Source: Anabas testudineus
Lineage: Eukaryota > Chordata > Actinopteri > Anabantiformes > Anabantidae
Direction: 5' to 3'
DNA: 64,000 bases
Assembly: GCF_900324465.2 (NCBI RefSeq)
Contig: NC_046611.1
Location: 23,922,443-23,986,442 of the forward strand
The notes beneath the pieces were generated by a model that ran no database searches, was not told the DNA's origin, and saw only the letters and a list, made by a program, of their open reading frames with translations. The position numbers and the translations under genes are program-made. Below, piece after piece: positions 23,001-37,817 of this stretch (position 1 is its first letter; each line of letters begins with the position of its first letter).

Positions 23001-26000
23001 AAAGAGACATGGGACAATAAAGACCTTTTTACACTGCACATTTAAGGTGGGATTATTAGGCAGATTTGCTGCCCGTCCTATATGAAATGCAAGATGCATC
23101 CGTTTTATTTCAGTGTGTGTATTTAACGTAACTTTGGCAGTTGGGGGTGAAAAGGTGTGAAGTTCTCATGGCATGTTTTGTGGGACCAGCCACCATGTTT
23201 TTTTTAAAGAAAAACTGGATTTTACATTGAGACTAAAGCAAAAGTGTAGTCATGCACACAATATGCTAATTAGTTTGCTTTACTTGAGCAACATGTTTGG
23301 TTGGTCAGACATTAACGCCTTGCTGGAGGAGAAACAAAGAGACTCAAGAGACCACAGCATGTTACCGCCTTTTTTGGTTTTCCATCGGACAAATGTTGTA
23401 AATAACACCTGGTACCTGGTAATTTGGTATCTCCTCTGTCAAAAGTTCCAAGAGAGCTGAGGTAATAACAAAAGGTGACATGAAAACAGCGCAGGCTACT
23501 GATTGGTCAGAGAGTAGTCCTGCTGCTGCTGTAACCACAGTTGTCTTGTACTCTGAACTCTGATGTATTTCCCATATTCTTCTGATATTTTTCAGCAGTC
23601 TTTCAACTTACTGCTTTCAGTCTCTTCCAAAACAAAGTAAGTCTCCTTGCTGTGGCAACATACAGAGAAACATTGCTTTAATAATCCCCATTGTTCCTGT
23701 GTGTGCAGCCACTTTCACGGTAGTTCATGGTAGTTTCATGTGGCGTTGCTATAACAACCAGCTACACTGAGGAGCTACTATTTGCAGCTGAAAATGAAGT
23801 ACTTGGTACCAAAAGGGAACAAAGTAGAGTTGAGTTCAGGTGGTACCATGCAGTGGACAAATGCTGTAATGAGCCAGCAGCAGAATGAGGAGGATGAAAA
23901 AATTGGTCTATTGGTTATTATATGGTTATTTGATGCTTAACATAAACCAAGTCTTACACAAACACTAACCAGTAAACTCTGATATCCTCTGAAATGTATG
24001 TTGTACTGGTTTTTCCCTGTTTCTCCAACCTTGCATCACACACATTGCTCTTAAGAAAAGGAATCATGCTTCATTATTATTTATTATAATGTTGAACTTA
24101 AAGCATATTAGCATAATTTGAAACATGTCTTAAATGTACAAAACTAGCAAGAGTATATCAGTACTTGGTTCATCCACCATTATTGTTCTATACAATACGC
24201 AATGTATTTCTTGTGTGTGTGTTATACGTCATGGTGGATGTCATATTTGTGATATTGAGATGCCAGGACCTGTGTAAAATGAATAATGAGGACAGATATT
24301 TGGCTGCCATTTTGTCATTTAGTATAAATGACAAAAGATGCTCTGGTAACATTATATTTTGTGTACATGCCACATAAGTGCAATGTTCCCAGTTTGAGTC
24401 CGGTTGAGGATCCTTGTTGCATGTCACACCCTCTCTCTCTTCCCATGTTTCCTATCTACCGCTATCTAATAATGGCTGAAATGCTAAAAATAGTCTTAAA
24501 AATAAATAACAAAAGTTGTCTTAAACAATTAAATAATCAACTTAATGCCAAAGCCCCACCATCTTTGGCCAAAAAGGGATCAAACAAATTTGAAATCTAT
24601 AAATGTATTAGCTTTGTCTCACCATTCTCCTTGCGCAGTCGTGTAATGAACTTTTTGGGTGGTATGACACCCACTTTCCTTTTCTGGTTGGCAATACTAT
24701 GAAACAGATCTGCAAGGCAGGTGAGCAGGTTCTCCTTCCGCCGAGGCTGACTGCGATACGCCAAGATCTTCTCCCGGAAGGGCCGGCAGAAGTACAGAGC
24801 CTGCAGCACCGAGTTGCAGTAGCAGGTGTTCCCAAACTAAAAATCACATATGGTATGCAGCATGAGTCAGGTGGAAATGTGTTCAAAACACTAAGTCTTC
24901 ATCACAGAGTGTCGTTCACTTACATTGACAAGGCCAAAGTAGTGCTCATTGACTGGAAACTGCTCAGATCCAATTTCTTTCTCCAGAGCAGAGGCATTGG
25001 CGCCCTGTAAATGTACAAATGCCTCAAATATTCTTTTATTTTCTTGAAGCAATACAGACTGTAAACTCAGCTTTTACTATGAACGGAAAAATAACAAATG
25101 ACAGAAAAACACTGTGTGTACATCAGTAAGCGAGTGCCAAATTAAGCTGAAGCAACTTGGCATCTTCAAGGTCATTTACTGCCTTTCTAAAACTAATGCT
25201 TAAAACTCCAAGAGTCTGCACTTTCCCCACGCCACACTAACTCTAGTCTTTTCTTCCATTAAAACTAAAAACATCTGTCATTTTTAACTGAGAGTGGAGT
25301 TGGCTTTTCCTGGTCATAGTTTATGCTTATCCCAAATAGGCTTTTAAATGTAAAACTTAGCTTGGGTGACAACATTGCATATATCCAAATAGACTAAATT
25401 AAAATGCAGATGTTTATGAAGTTACCACAGGACTTACTTGGTTGTGCTGGGAAATACAAACCCCTTCAGTATGAATTAGTTAATACAGAAAGTTAATATA
25501 GTACAATGCGATATGTAGAAATCAACAGACTGAGAGGACATAGACCTAGTACGAGTTCACAGCTGCGCAGCTAATGTTAAACCATGTCGTCATTGCCTCT
25601 TTTAATAATACCTGGGAGTTTGTCAAAAGCCAACACACCAACTTGTCCTTTTTCACGGTTTCCCCACACATACTGCAGATTAATAATCTCTCGGTCTGAA
25701 GTCATTCATTATCCAGCTGTGTTCCAGTTGCTGGCAAGCTGCAACACTGGTTTAGCTTTAGTTACCTTCGTGTTAGCTAGTTAGCTAAGACCACCCGCTA
25801 GAGCAGGTGCATTGCTACTGTGCTCCAACAATATTTACTAAATATGATACAAAAAACTCATCGAGACACGACTTTTAAAACAGTTAACACAGAAGTGTGT
25901 CCGTGTACTTGCGTTAGCATAAAGGAGCAGAGCAGAGAAGGTAGTGGGTGGCTGCTCGCTCTGCTATGATCGGAAAACTGCTTGGCTAGCACTGAGACCA

Positions 26001-26165
26001 CAATTCACTGGGTTTACCTACAATTCCACGGTTTAAAAGGCCAATAACAGCGCAGCCACTGTTTCTATGTCGCCCTACAGCCACGCTGACGCTAGAATGA
26101 GACTGTCGTGCACTCACCATGGTACAAAAAGAGGCAAATTTGGAGACTGTCATTAGGATTTCCAT
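20074..26165 (-). CDS. usp12: Ubiquitin carboxyl-terminal hydrolase 12
   Basis: Cysteine deubiquitinase of the USP12/46 group, known to need the WD-repeat partners WDR48 (UAF1) and WDR20. Nine coding exons in transcript order: 26118-26165, 24924-25004, 24623-24836, 22686-22921, 22310-22386, 21687-21770, 21389-21586, 20265-20343 and 20074-20175. Phases close to 372 residues (human 370). The catalytic Cys is C48 in [17 protein letters not shown]. The His box is [10 protein letters not shown], and the fingers zinc ligands are CLTC and CEEC. The end is [10 protein letters not shown], as in human. The start, [16 protein letters not shown], matches the family N-terminus and is a whole exon. The usp12 introns hold a SINE and a possible MITE. 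Nothing suggests loss of function. Confidence 0.97.
23387..23869. mobile_element. Possible non-autonomous DNA element in a usp12 intron
   Basis: A 15-base direct repeat, GGACAAATGYTGTAA, occurs at 23387-23401 and 23855-23869 and differs at one base. Between the copies lie several GGTACC palindromes (near 23410, 23803 and 23842) and no coding potential. This suggests a small inserted element, but I cannot define terminal inverted repeats or assign a superfamily. Confidence 0.3.
24357..24510 (+). mobile_element. tRNA-derived SINE, copy 2
   Basis: It shares with the 6150-6332 element, in the same order, ACATGCCA, a B-box-like AGTTTGAGTCCGG, TTGTTGCATG, a CT-rich segment and GGCTGAAATGCTAAAAATA. 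The A-box region is diverged or missing. It lies in the usp12 intron before exon 24623-24836. Confidence 0.7.
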
Positions 26166-26350
26166 TCGGCTAGCGCCATCTTCCACTACACCACCGCGCG
26201 CTGACAAGACTGGGCTGGCTCCCCGCGTGAGGGCAGGTACTGCTGCGCTCGCGACAGAACGTCCGACCGCACGTCGCTTCCGTCTTCGCTTAATCCCCCT
26301 CAGGTGAAGAGCAGCGTGTCGTTTGAGCTGCGACTGTCACATGTTCTCAT
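26166..26350 (-). promoter_or_regulatory. usp12: usp12 promoter and 5' UTR region (predicted)
   Basis: Directly upstream of the usp12 start codon is a CpG-rich, TATA-less stretch (for example GCGCTCGCGACAGAACG near 26244). This is typical of housekeeping promoters. The transcription start itself is not visible. Confidence 0.45.
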
Positions 26351-27570
26351 GAGCGTCTGAGAAGAGCGCATCCGTCGAGGTCAAATAAAATAATGTGAAA
26401 ACATTTGACAATATGTCCCAGTTAAAGAAATGAAAGGTTTGCCGCTGTACACAAGTTTTGCGCATGCGCATGTTAGTGGCGAGAGCAGGAACATTTACTC
26501 AAGTACTGTAGTTAATTACTGTCCATTAATTACTTTACGTTACTTTTACTCCCACTACAACTCTAATTCAGCGGTGATACTATGTATTACTCAACTTTAT
26601 TTATTTGACATATTCGTTCTTCTTTTCTTATCAGATGCAGATTATTATTACAAAAAATAATCAAATGATAAATTATGACAACCATAATCTCTTGCTTACA
26701 GTATTAATGTGAAGTTAGTTTACAAAAAATATTTTCTCTTATTAAAAAGTGAGTTTAACTGTTGTTTATTGCAAGAAACTGAAGGGCACATTTCTGAACA
26801 GAAGAAATTAAATGAATGTTTGTGATGATTTTAAATAAGTTAAATTCTGAGAAAAGTCATTGAAATCATTCTCTTCTCGAATACAAATCTGGATGAGACC
26901 TGTACATTTATGTTATCAACAGCACCACACAACATATTCTGACACAGTATGTTAATTCTCAACAATACTCAGTGAAATCTGTTTCCTAGTGGATTACTTG
27001 TACTTTTTACTTCTTTGAGTAAAGACTGTGAATTGGTAGCCAATTCCTATTTGTATTAGAGCATTTTAGGGCAAGCACTTTCACTTCTACATTAGTATTC
27101 CTACTGAGCTTGCTAGTTATTATGCAATTATAAAGCAAAGAGAAAGCCATTTAAATCATAAACTGTACCGATAACAGTGATCAGCAAGATGGAAACACAT
27201 TGGCTTACATTATAGAAGAAAGGGACAAAAATGATAAACAAATATATTAACATAAACAAACAGTCTACAAACAAGTACTAAAACAAAAAAACTACATAGC
27301 TTGTAGTCAGGCTTAATTTAAATATGCGAACATCTGCATCATGTTGCAACATATACAACTATTAAACCTGAGTTTCAAACATATTTACTAATTTAATAGC
27401 CACTGTTTGACTATATTCGATGTGCCACCAGTTGTAATCCGTAGATTTCCTGTCCCTGGGTCTGCTCTTATCCTCCTCTCACTGCTTTCTCTGCTCACTC
27501 GTTTCATTCAGGCAATATCGCGGCCTGCCTCAGCTGTTTTTTTACTAGGCGGAGTTTGGGGTCCTTCAAT
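26351..27570. other. Spacer between usp12 and rpl21
   Basis: AT-rich sequence with no coding exon and no repeat that I can classify. The last 100 bases become GC-richer as the rpl21 promoter begins. Confidence 0.5.
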
Positions 27571-27610
27571 CTCTCTTTCCGCCGTACCCGCCATCTTGTA
27601 GAGACTTGGG
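27571..27610 (+). promoter_or_regulatory. rpl21: rpl21 5'TOP exon 1
   Basis: CTCTCTTTCC at 27571-27580 is a terminal oligopyrimidine tract of the kind that starts ribosomal protein mRNAs and puts them under growth-dependent translational control. A CGCCATCTTG element and a donor, TTGGG|GTAAGG, follow, with the exon ending at 27610. The coding exon with ATG at 28304 lies about 690 bases downstream. Confidence 0.7.
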
Positions 27611-28303
27611 GTAAGGAGTTCTCCTTCTTAAATAGCATTTTCGACCTTATTATCACATCATCCGTACACTATTACGTTTATATACTCACCGTGAATGTTT
27701 TCCTACATCTCAGTGAGCTGATATTGTCTGTAAACACACTGCAGAGGGTGAAATTTTTAGTTAAATAGGATCATCAGCCGCAGCATGGCTGTCCATGTGG
27801 GCCCGGCTGCAGAGCCACGGTCATTATTGTGTTTAACATTAACATCTTTTGTTCATGCGGGTCAACAGTTTAAATCGGCGTTTGACATGGATATGTTTGT
27901 TTTAATGCCAAGTAGTTTGTGGTACATAAATAGAATAGATGGTAAAAACGTGCTAACGTTAGCACACCTGCTAACTACGCAGCCGGTGTAACAAGCAGCT
28001 GTAAAGTTTCTTTAAATTCACCATAAAACAGACAATTTCACTCTTTTCAATGGAAGACAGATAATTGACAAGTTGTTCGCAGTGGTCATAGTTTTAGCTA
28101 AACATGCTGGCATTTAATAGACGCCATCACAGTCATGTTGACTTTACGCTAATATTGTGGAAATTGATTTTCTCTTAATGAACACAGTTTGACACGTTAT
28201 CCAGTTTAATGTGAGCCAATGTTTGATACGATCAAATTGGGAAATAACCCTCTTGCTCTTTCAAAACTAATTTAAGCATATTTTGTCTTAGTAATAGGGC
28301 ATC

Positions 28304-29767
<1,464 letters not shown>

Positions 29768-29779
29768 AGTGCTCTCCAA

Positions 29780-29785
29780 AATAAA
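29780..29785 (+). terminator. rpl21: rpl21 polyadenylation signal
   Basis: AATAAA lies 13 bases after the stop codon, giving the very short 3' UTR usual for ribosomal protein mRNAs. Confidence 0.85.
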
Positions 29786-29799
29786 CATATTTGTACACA

Positions 29800-32700
29800 T
29801 GCTGCTTGTCATGTTGTGGTTTGTTCTGCATAATGCTGAGATAGGTGTCATGATGAGCTGTCACTCAGTGATGATTCTCCTCCGTTGATTGCTTTAATGA
29901 AAAAAAAAGAGCATTTAATTTCACCGGCGATCTGAGAGTGACTGGCACACATGTCACAAGCATTTCCCCCGTGTACCTACACTTATGAAGTATCATAGTT
30001 GCGTTGACAGCATTTCTGTTCTTGAACAAAGTTTTACACACTAAGTTAGTGGTTAGACTTCATTGTTGAGTAGAAACAATGCTGTCTTCTCTTGCATTTG
30101 TTATAGGAAATTCTCTATCATGTTGATGTAAAGTTGCTTTATACAATCAGTTTGACAATAGGAAGCGGCTGGGTAGTGTAGAGACCAGGGTCCTGGCCCT
30201 GTCCAAACTGCTGTAGTTGTCTTTTGGAAAGACTTCCTTACACTTAGGCCTACCTTGGATCCCACTTGTAAGTTACCTTGGATAAAGGCATTTACCAAAT
30301 GACTAAATGTAAGAAATACAGTATAATTAATTGCTCAATTGCCCCTTCTTTTATTTTTTATGAGGCACTACTTAAATAGAACAGAATTAATGTACGTAGT
30401 AGCTTCTGTGCTGTTTCTATCAAAGTGTGTTTGCTGATGTGTAGTACATAATGCATCAACAGGTGCGTTTTTGTTGTACTCATTAGAATACTCTTTTTTT
30501 TTCTCTTAAATCTAATTACATGAAGGAAAATAAAAATATAAAGCATGCACGATGTAATTCATTTTACATGGGTCAACTTTCAAAGTAGAGTCTCTTGTAG
30601 TTTACATAAATCCTTCCAATTTTATCTAAGTAGGCTGATAGACAGGTTTTACTGTTGAAAAATCTTAAGTGACAGGCAGATGTTCAGTCAGAGCATTTAA
30701 ATTCAGAAGAACCAAATGTACCTGTGTGGCAGTGCAGGTGATTGAAATGTCACAGTCACCTGACCCTTGAGAAATGAGTTAATTAAATTTTATATCTCAT
30801 TGAGTGTGGTAGCTGAAACAATATGAACTCTTTGGGGTTGAGTATTTCACTTACTGTGATCATTTAACTTTGGTAAAGATTTGAAACAAGAAAACAATAT
30901 ATTTGTCATCAAACAGAATAGTTTTATCTCTGTAGAAGACACTGGAGCTTGTAGTTTTTACCTTGTTAGTGCAATAGGTGGCAGTGTGCACCAGGACATG
31001 TGCTGAACAGAGGCGTCTGTTAACAATATGAACCAGCTGTTAATGTAGAATTAATATATATCCATTATTGTACCTAATTCTCATATGTCAGATATAATAA
31101 TATTAATATTGTAACCACAGTGCCACCGACTACTAATCCAAATTTTATGCCAAGCTTTACATAGACCATGATTCAGCAGTTACCTAATACAATCCATGTT
31201 GACTATTTTTTATGGCAACCCTCTTGATTTTCCTTACAGACCTCGAGAAAAAACGCTTTTCTCACAATAATAGTTAATTAAAAAAAATTCTCATCCACTG
31301 AGGTGATAAAGTCTTTTTGCATTATTATTATTTACTGACGGAATAATTTTAAATGATGTCTTTAAAGTAAATGTTCACAAATGTTTATATTTACATTGAA
31401 TCAGTGGTTTTAATAGTTTCCTAACACTGGCTGTATTGTGTTGTAAGGGTAATTTTATTTTCATAGTACACACTTTTTAAGAACAGAGCTTTCCAGTGCA
31501 GATCAGAGTAAAAATCATAATACTAGATGCTAATAACCAAGAAATATCATCTATAGTTTTGACCGGTTAAAATGTTAAAGTCTGGATCATTATCATATAG
31601 TATATATGATCGTGTATTTTGTATGTATTATTTGAGCAATCAGCTGTCTGAACTGTTTAAAGCAGTCCAGTTTTTTGTCATGGCTGGATGTACAAAAACA
31701 CAAAGAGGTTTCACAAATGTTTATAGTTCTTCACTATTTTAAAGGTGATTGTGAATGTGTGTATGAACTGCTTGTCATGATGTTGCAGCACTGTGTGTGT
31801 GTGGAGCACTTGATATGCTGTTTGATCAGTGGAGGCTGAATGGCTGGCTGGTTATGTGACAAATAGGTTATCTCATCCCACCTCAGAACTCTACCCAATA
31901 TTTACACGAATTAGTACCAGTTTACAGAGATAGGCCCAGCAGAGGACAGGATCAACTGAATGTGTTTGTCAGAGAGAGAGACAGAAAGATATTCATTCCT
32001 GAGAGTATTTTTCATTTGTGTAGATAAATTAGATTTTTCTTGAGTAAGAAAAGTTAAACATGGACTTTGGTTTAATAATCCTAGAATAACCAACAAAGGT
32101 TGTCATTCTTCACCTTCGTAGCCCTGTAGGCCTGAGGTCAGGGAATTTAGACACAGGTCTTATCAGGACAGAGTAATAAGTATCCAACAACCTGAAGTGA
32201 TTAAACAAGGTAAAAATAAAATGCAATCAATCAATGAAGAGGTTGGCAGCCAAAGCTTTTGGTATTGATTGGCAAGGTCTGGATTCTCCTGGGAGTATTT
32301 AGATAATAGAAACCAAGCCTTTATATGTACATTTTTATATGTACCCTCATATCTTGTTGGAATGAGGGGGCTTTTACATATTAGTTGAACTAATTGAAAA
32401 AAGATTGAAAGTTATTAATCATTTGTTCCTGCTGCGTTCTCTCTCCTTCACTTTTTCTGTTTTAAGAACCTCCAGTGTTGGATGTTTTCTTCCTACAGTA
32501 TAACATGAAATTCATCCCACCCATACATGTACAGTAGGTCCTTTGTGCGCGTGTTCTCACAGATACAACACAGTGTCATGTGTGGCACTGACTCATGGAA
32601 GTTACTGATTGAAGGAACGAAAAGTAAACAGAGCGGGAGGAGGGTAGAAAGACGAGGCTTGTGGATAAAAGCTGTGGAGCACTATGAACTCTTTAATCAC

Positions 32701-35529
32701 ACACGTTTGACACACACAGATTGAGTCTGACAGCCCGGCCAGCAGCTCAGAGCAGCTGTATCGACCTGTGGTGTTACATATTAACCACACACACACACAC
32801 ATACACAAACAGTAGATAATTAGACATGGGCACGCACGGGCTTGCACCACTGATGCAAGAGGAATTCTGTGTGGAAATGTGTAATATAAAATTTCACAAT
32901 TATTTCCAACCTCACCTGGATCAGGGTGGGATCACTCAATTTAGAAGCCATGTTGTCTCAGGGTTTTATACCTGTCTTGAGGAGCTGAGAGCATTAAAGT
33001 GTTTAGGAAACTAGTTTTATATTTGGTGTTTAAACAATCAAGGACCCCCTCTGTATGAAGGAAGAAGAAATTGTTTCTTTGAAAAAAATGTTGTCTGTTA
33101 TTGTAGACTTATAAATAAATGTTCCCTGTAGTAACAATAATTATTATTATTAATTCTACGGGACTACAACATGCATTTGTTTAGTCATTCTGCTGACCCT
33201 TTTCATACAATCCTGTTTGTTTTTGTTTCTTGTAGATGGTTCATCATTCTGCATACTTCATAATAAACTGGAATTTGAATATAGAAATCATTGTATGTTA
33301 TCTGATATGTCTAAAAAAGCCAAGCACATTTAAAATAATTTAGTACAGATTCTGAATTTAAAACATTTACTGTTTATTATTAGACAAATGTGCAGTAGAT
33401 TATTTCAGTGTTCTATGAGGGGGCTTAAATTAATCTTATTATTTTTTCTATTCATAGATCAAATGTGTTCAGTGTAGTAGTGGATTATAATGTTCTTTGT
33501 ATTTTGTTGGCTATCCATAGGTCTAAAATCTTAATTCGAAAAGTAACTTGAAACTAATTAATGTAAGTGTGCCCATTTGTTGAGCACCTCTTGACACTAT
33601 GACATCTCCATAAATGTAATAGGACAGAATTTCCCTGAAATTTGGTGCAATTAATTAGCACAAAATGAAAATATTGCTGTAGAAACACAACTAATGCAAA
33701 TAAATTACAATGTCTAAAAAATATAATTTATAATCTAAAAATTGTGAACTAACCCTTTAAATACATTACATTGGTAAATGTAATGTATTTAAGTTATGTC
33801 CAACATGGTGCTGTGATTCCATTCATTTCCATTGACTTGGGTAAAATTTAAAAAAAAGAAAAAAGAAATATAACATATAGAGTATGTTTTGTTATTTTGT
33901 TATTTTTTTGTTTTGTTTTGTTTTTTTTTTGTAATTTGGTTGAACCAGCCCTTTAAAACGTTGTATTTATTACCATCCCTTCCACATATTAAAGAATAAA
34001 TGACCTCTGTGGTCAGGGGGGTAATGTTTGTGACTGTGATGCAAGAGTGGGTGTGACAGTGTGTGTCCACATCATGTGTGTAGGCCTGACGGTCTGACAA
34101 GGGCACAAGGAAATCCCTCCTCAGGCCAAGCAGCGTACATGCTGTATCTCTGTGTGTGATGGGTGGGGTGATAGAGTGCGTGGTTATCACAGATGGGGGG
34201 AGGTACGGTCATATATGTGGATATTGGGCCAGCTGTATTGATCCTGGTCCTGACAGCTGAAGAGGAGGAGGTGGGGGGACCGGATGAAAAGGGGAGGAGG
34301 AGGCTGATAACGGTGACCCATGCATGCTCACCTGAAGCGTGGGAGGGCACTCGGTAACGCCCGACAGGCCCTCAATAGGCCTTATTCACCGAAGTCAGTC
34401 AAAGGTTTCACATGAGAGCAAGGCATGGGCACTGAGGGTGATCTCTCATGTTTAGACAAGCAGATAGTGTTGGTGAATTGTCAGGTTCTCTGAGTTTGTT
34501 CTCTGAAACCTTCATTTTTTCACTCAAATGGTCAGTATATAACCTTTGGAGGAGAAAATAGAATTTTTGTTCTATTACAAATGAGAAGTTGAATTCATAA
34601 AGAAAACTGCACACCTGCCAATTGTTCTCTTAAATGGGGAGAAATGTGAATAGAGAGGATTTTAATAGTCTTCTTTAGTTGGGCTTTGTTAGGCCACTTG
34701 TTATGAGGACTGCACAGGTAAAGTGAGACTAAATACTAATTGTCACTAAATAACTAAACCAATCTAAGAGTAGCACATGTGGAGAGTTTGCTAATACTGG
34801 TTAACATTACCATGAGTACCCGTCATACCAAACCAAATATAAGTGGGTGTAAACAATGTGTAATTTACACTTTCAAGACGTACACCGCCTCCCTCTAAAG
34901 ACTCAGTACATCTAGTTTGAGGATTGTAGGTTATATAATCTCTCTGATTCCAACAACAATAAATCACACCTATCAGAAAACAGTATTGGAGGAGTGATAA
35001 GATTAAGATTAGAACAGTAAATTCTAATGCGTGTGTGATTATTGGAGACAGACTGTCGCCTCTCTCCGGCTGGTGGACGACACACACAGCAGATCGGCAG
35101 ATAGGGACACATACTGCCAGGAGCCTGCGTGACATTTTTAAAGCCTGTATCAATCAATTGGTAGGAAAGAGTCATTGACATTTATAGCTTGAGTATCAGT
35201 AGGATTATAGTTAAACTCAGGGGCCACAATCATTTTCTTCCATCTTTCAGTCTGGATCACCTGCACTACAATCCTGCACTGCAGGTGCCTATTGAGCATA
35301 CACAATTAAGGATTAGAAAATTGGTAAGGTTGTTGCAGTAGAAATAGCTTATAATCTTTCTATTCTTCTATTTCAGTGAGGCAGGGCACCCCCACTTTAT
35401 CCTCCCATTGGTACAGTCCAATAAAATAAACTGGGCACAGCTGAGCAGGAGCTGGTAGGTTAGTGTCCTGCTGTCTTGTTACACGTTTTTGTCTGTGACC
35501 ACAACACCACATCTGACATCTGATTAAAG
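29800..35529. other. Gene-poor spacer between rpl21 and gtf3a
   Basis: About 5.7 kb, mostly AT-rich, with one diverged SINE at about 30157-30312. In human, RASL11A lies here; no GTPase motif is visible in any frame. A GC- and purine-richer patch at 34080-34390 has no coding character. The gtf3a promoter is expected just before 35530, but no clear signal is seen. Confidence 0.5.
30157..30312 (+). mobile_element. Diverged SINE with an L2-type 3' tail
   Basis: The 3' end reads GTAAGTTACCTTGGATAAAG followed by GCATTTACCAAATGACTAAATGTA. This matches the common vertebrate SINE/L2 tail (TTGGATAAAAGCGTCTGCTAAATGA). The 5' part, GGGTAGTGTAGAGACCAGGG, looks like a decayed tRNA-type head. Confidence 0.6.
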
Positions 35530-37589
35530 ATGGGGGAGAGGTTGCAAAGTCAAAAAAGTTATGTTTGCTCTTTTTTTGATTGTAAAGCTACGTTCAGTAA
35601 GTCATGGAAGCTTGAGGCTCATCTTTGCAAACACACGGGATTGGTAAGTGGCTCTGCACAGCTAGAAACCAAAGTGAACAAATGGAAATGCACAACCACC
35701 TATGTTAACAATCAGGGACTTGACTAATCATATCCACTGTTGTTGGGTTTATGTCAAATGATTCCTTAACTTCAGAAACCATTCTCCTGTGAGAACTGTG
35801 ACAAGAGCTTTTGCACCCGTTATCAACTCACCAGACATGAGATCAGTCACAGTGGGGAAAAGCCACACAAGTAAGCCACCATATGTCCTTTTTTGAAATG
35901 GGAAGTGCTGTAGAATGTAAAGTGTTTCTCATGCAGCCTTCGACTGAACTGTAACTGCAGGTGTCTGGCTGACGGGTGCTCTGAGGCCTTTGTCACAAAT
36001 GCCAGCATGAAGAACCACATGGCACGAGTGCATCACCACCAGGAGAAGCGATATCAAGTACAATACGTTTCTTGTATTCCTTTTAGCTGTGTTTTGTCAT
36101 GAGTATGTAGAGATGTACTGGTTTGATTTTACTCCTACTGCTGTTCTTAGTGCACCCATCAGGGCTGTGGAAAGGATTTCAACAAGAAGAACCAACTTAA
36201 AGCCCATAAACATGACCATCAAGAGCTTCAGTCGTTTCAGTAAGTAGCTACGTATCTGGCATGAGAATAAGCAGAATAAGCACTTTGTCTGTGTTTGGCC
36301 AAATTTGAACTTTGTCTCTTCACATAGATGTTCTTTCAGTGGCTGTGCAAAGGAATTTCCCTCACATGGAAAACTGAAGCATCATGAGAAAGTACATAAA
36401 GGTTAGTAATCTGTTTTCAATTGTTCTTAATACTGTTTTTTCAAGTTAAAAACCCTTGTTACTCTCTGCTGCAGGGTACCCTTGTGAGACTGAAGAATGT
36501 TCCTTCCAGGGAAAGACATGGACAGAATATCTGAAGCACAGAAAAAAACATAAAGGTATGTCTGCAGTGCAGGGAAGGACTTCTCACCACATAGTGTTAT
36601 TCAGACAAGCAGCATGTGTACACATTTATTACACTGAGTGTCTCGGTCTTCTGTGTCTGCAGGGAAGTTGCCGTGCGGAGAGTGCAAAAAGCAATTTAAC
36701 AACACCCGGTTCTTGCATCAGCATGAGCTGCGTGTCCACTCTGGGGAAAAGAGGATGTTGTCATGTCCCAGAGAAGGATGTGATAAAAAGTTCACGCGTC
36801 GCTTCAACTTGGAGAGTCACATACTGGGAGACCACGAGGGCAAGAAGCCCTTTAGCTGCGCCTATGATGGCTGTGGGAAGAGCTTTGCCATGAAGGTAAA
36901 AACCAAAACTAACTTGATCAAACTAGTAACATCATGCTATTGTGATGGCTTGGATTTACTTGAAAGTTTTGAAATTTAAAATTTGTACAACAGAAAGTGA
37001 ATGCAATTATTTTGTAGCATTAAACACACTTTAAAAGCCACAAGCAACGTTTTTAGTAATAATGTCAAACGTACTCAAGATAAGCTAAACCTTGCTGTAT
37101 TTAAGGTCTAGCTTATGCTGACTAACTGAATGTGTTTTTTTTTTTTTTTTTTTTTCTTAATACTATACTATTATAAAAATATTATGAATACATTTGAAAA
37201 TGCACACATGGCTTGATGGCACTAAGCATGAAGTTTGCATGAAGTGTTACATTGCTGTTAGTGTTGTTGGTAACCGGTCTGATTGTTAATCAGGAAAGCC
37301 TGTGGCGACATGGTGTGGTGCATGACCCTGAAAAGAAGAAACGGAAGGTAAAATGTCCTTGTCAACCTTTTTTTGTTATTTTATAATGGACATGGGAATA
37401 TTCTTCCCTCTATCTTGTCTTTATATTGCATAAGGTGTCCTGTTCCCATTCCAGAAATTGCATCCTAGAAAGAAACAGCCCTGGCAAATGGCACAGCGGG
37501 TCAGGGTGACAGCTGCAGCCAATCAAGTGGACACCAACAAGCTTGCTGCAAAGCTGTGCAATACAACATTAGATGAGAACAAATCTTGA
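35530..37589 (+). CDS. gtf3a: Transcription factor IIIA
   Basis: TFIIIA binds the internal control region of 5S rRNA genes to recruit TFIIIC and RNA polymerase III, and also binds 5S rRNA itself. Coding exons are 35530-35643, 35776-35870, 35961-36057, 36151-36239, 36328-36401, 36475-36555, 36663-36895, 37294-37347 and 37455-37589. Phases close to 323 residues. Nine C2H2 zinc fingers follow one another from [20 protein letters not shown] (finger 1) to [20 protein letters not shown] (finger 9), the diagnostic count. Finger 6 is irregular ([20 protein letters not shown]), as in other TFIIIA proteins. A Lys/Arg-rich tail ([13 protein letters not shown]) follows. The start at 35530 gives a short N-terminus before finger 1. 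No 5' exon could be identified. Confidence 0.95.
37134..37155. repeat. T homopolymer
   Basis: An uninterrupted run of about 22 T residues in the last-but-one gtf3a intron. There is no other structure. Confidence 0.8.
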
Positions 37590-37679
37590 GGCTGCGTTAT
37601 ATAAATATCTGCTTGGGTGTGTTCGTTAATGGTGAACAACTGTATATTTCTGTTGTACTTTCTTTTTTTTGAATATAAA

Positions 37680-37685
37680 AATAAA
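37680..37685 (+). terminator. gtf3a: gtf3a polyadenylation signal
   Basis: AATAAA lies about 90 bases after the gtf3a stop codon. The convergent lnx2 signal is about 130 bases further on. Confidence 0.75.
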
Positions 37686-37811
37686 GCCTCATTAATACAG
37701 CAGTCTTTATGCCTGTTTCAGTGTACAGTTATTATTAAACTGCCTCTTGCTCATATAAACCGTGTGTAAAACCAAGTAGTTTGTAGAGCCATTAATCCTT
37801 TGACAGAAATG

Positions 37812-37817
37812 TTTATT
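37812..37817 (-). terminator. lnx2: Candidate lnx2 polyadenylation signal
   Basis: TTTATT on plus is AATAAA for lnx2. It gives a 3' UTR of about 0.6 kb that stops just short of the gtf3a 3' end. In human, MTIF3 lies between these two genes; there is no room for it here. Confidence 0.5.
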
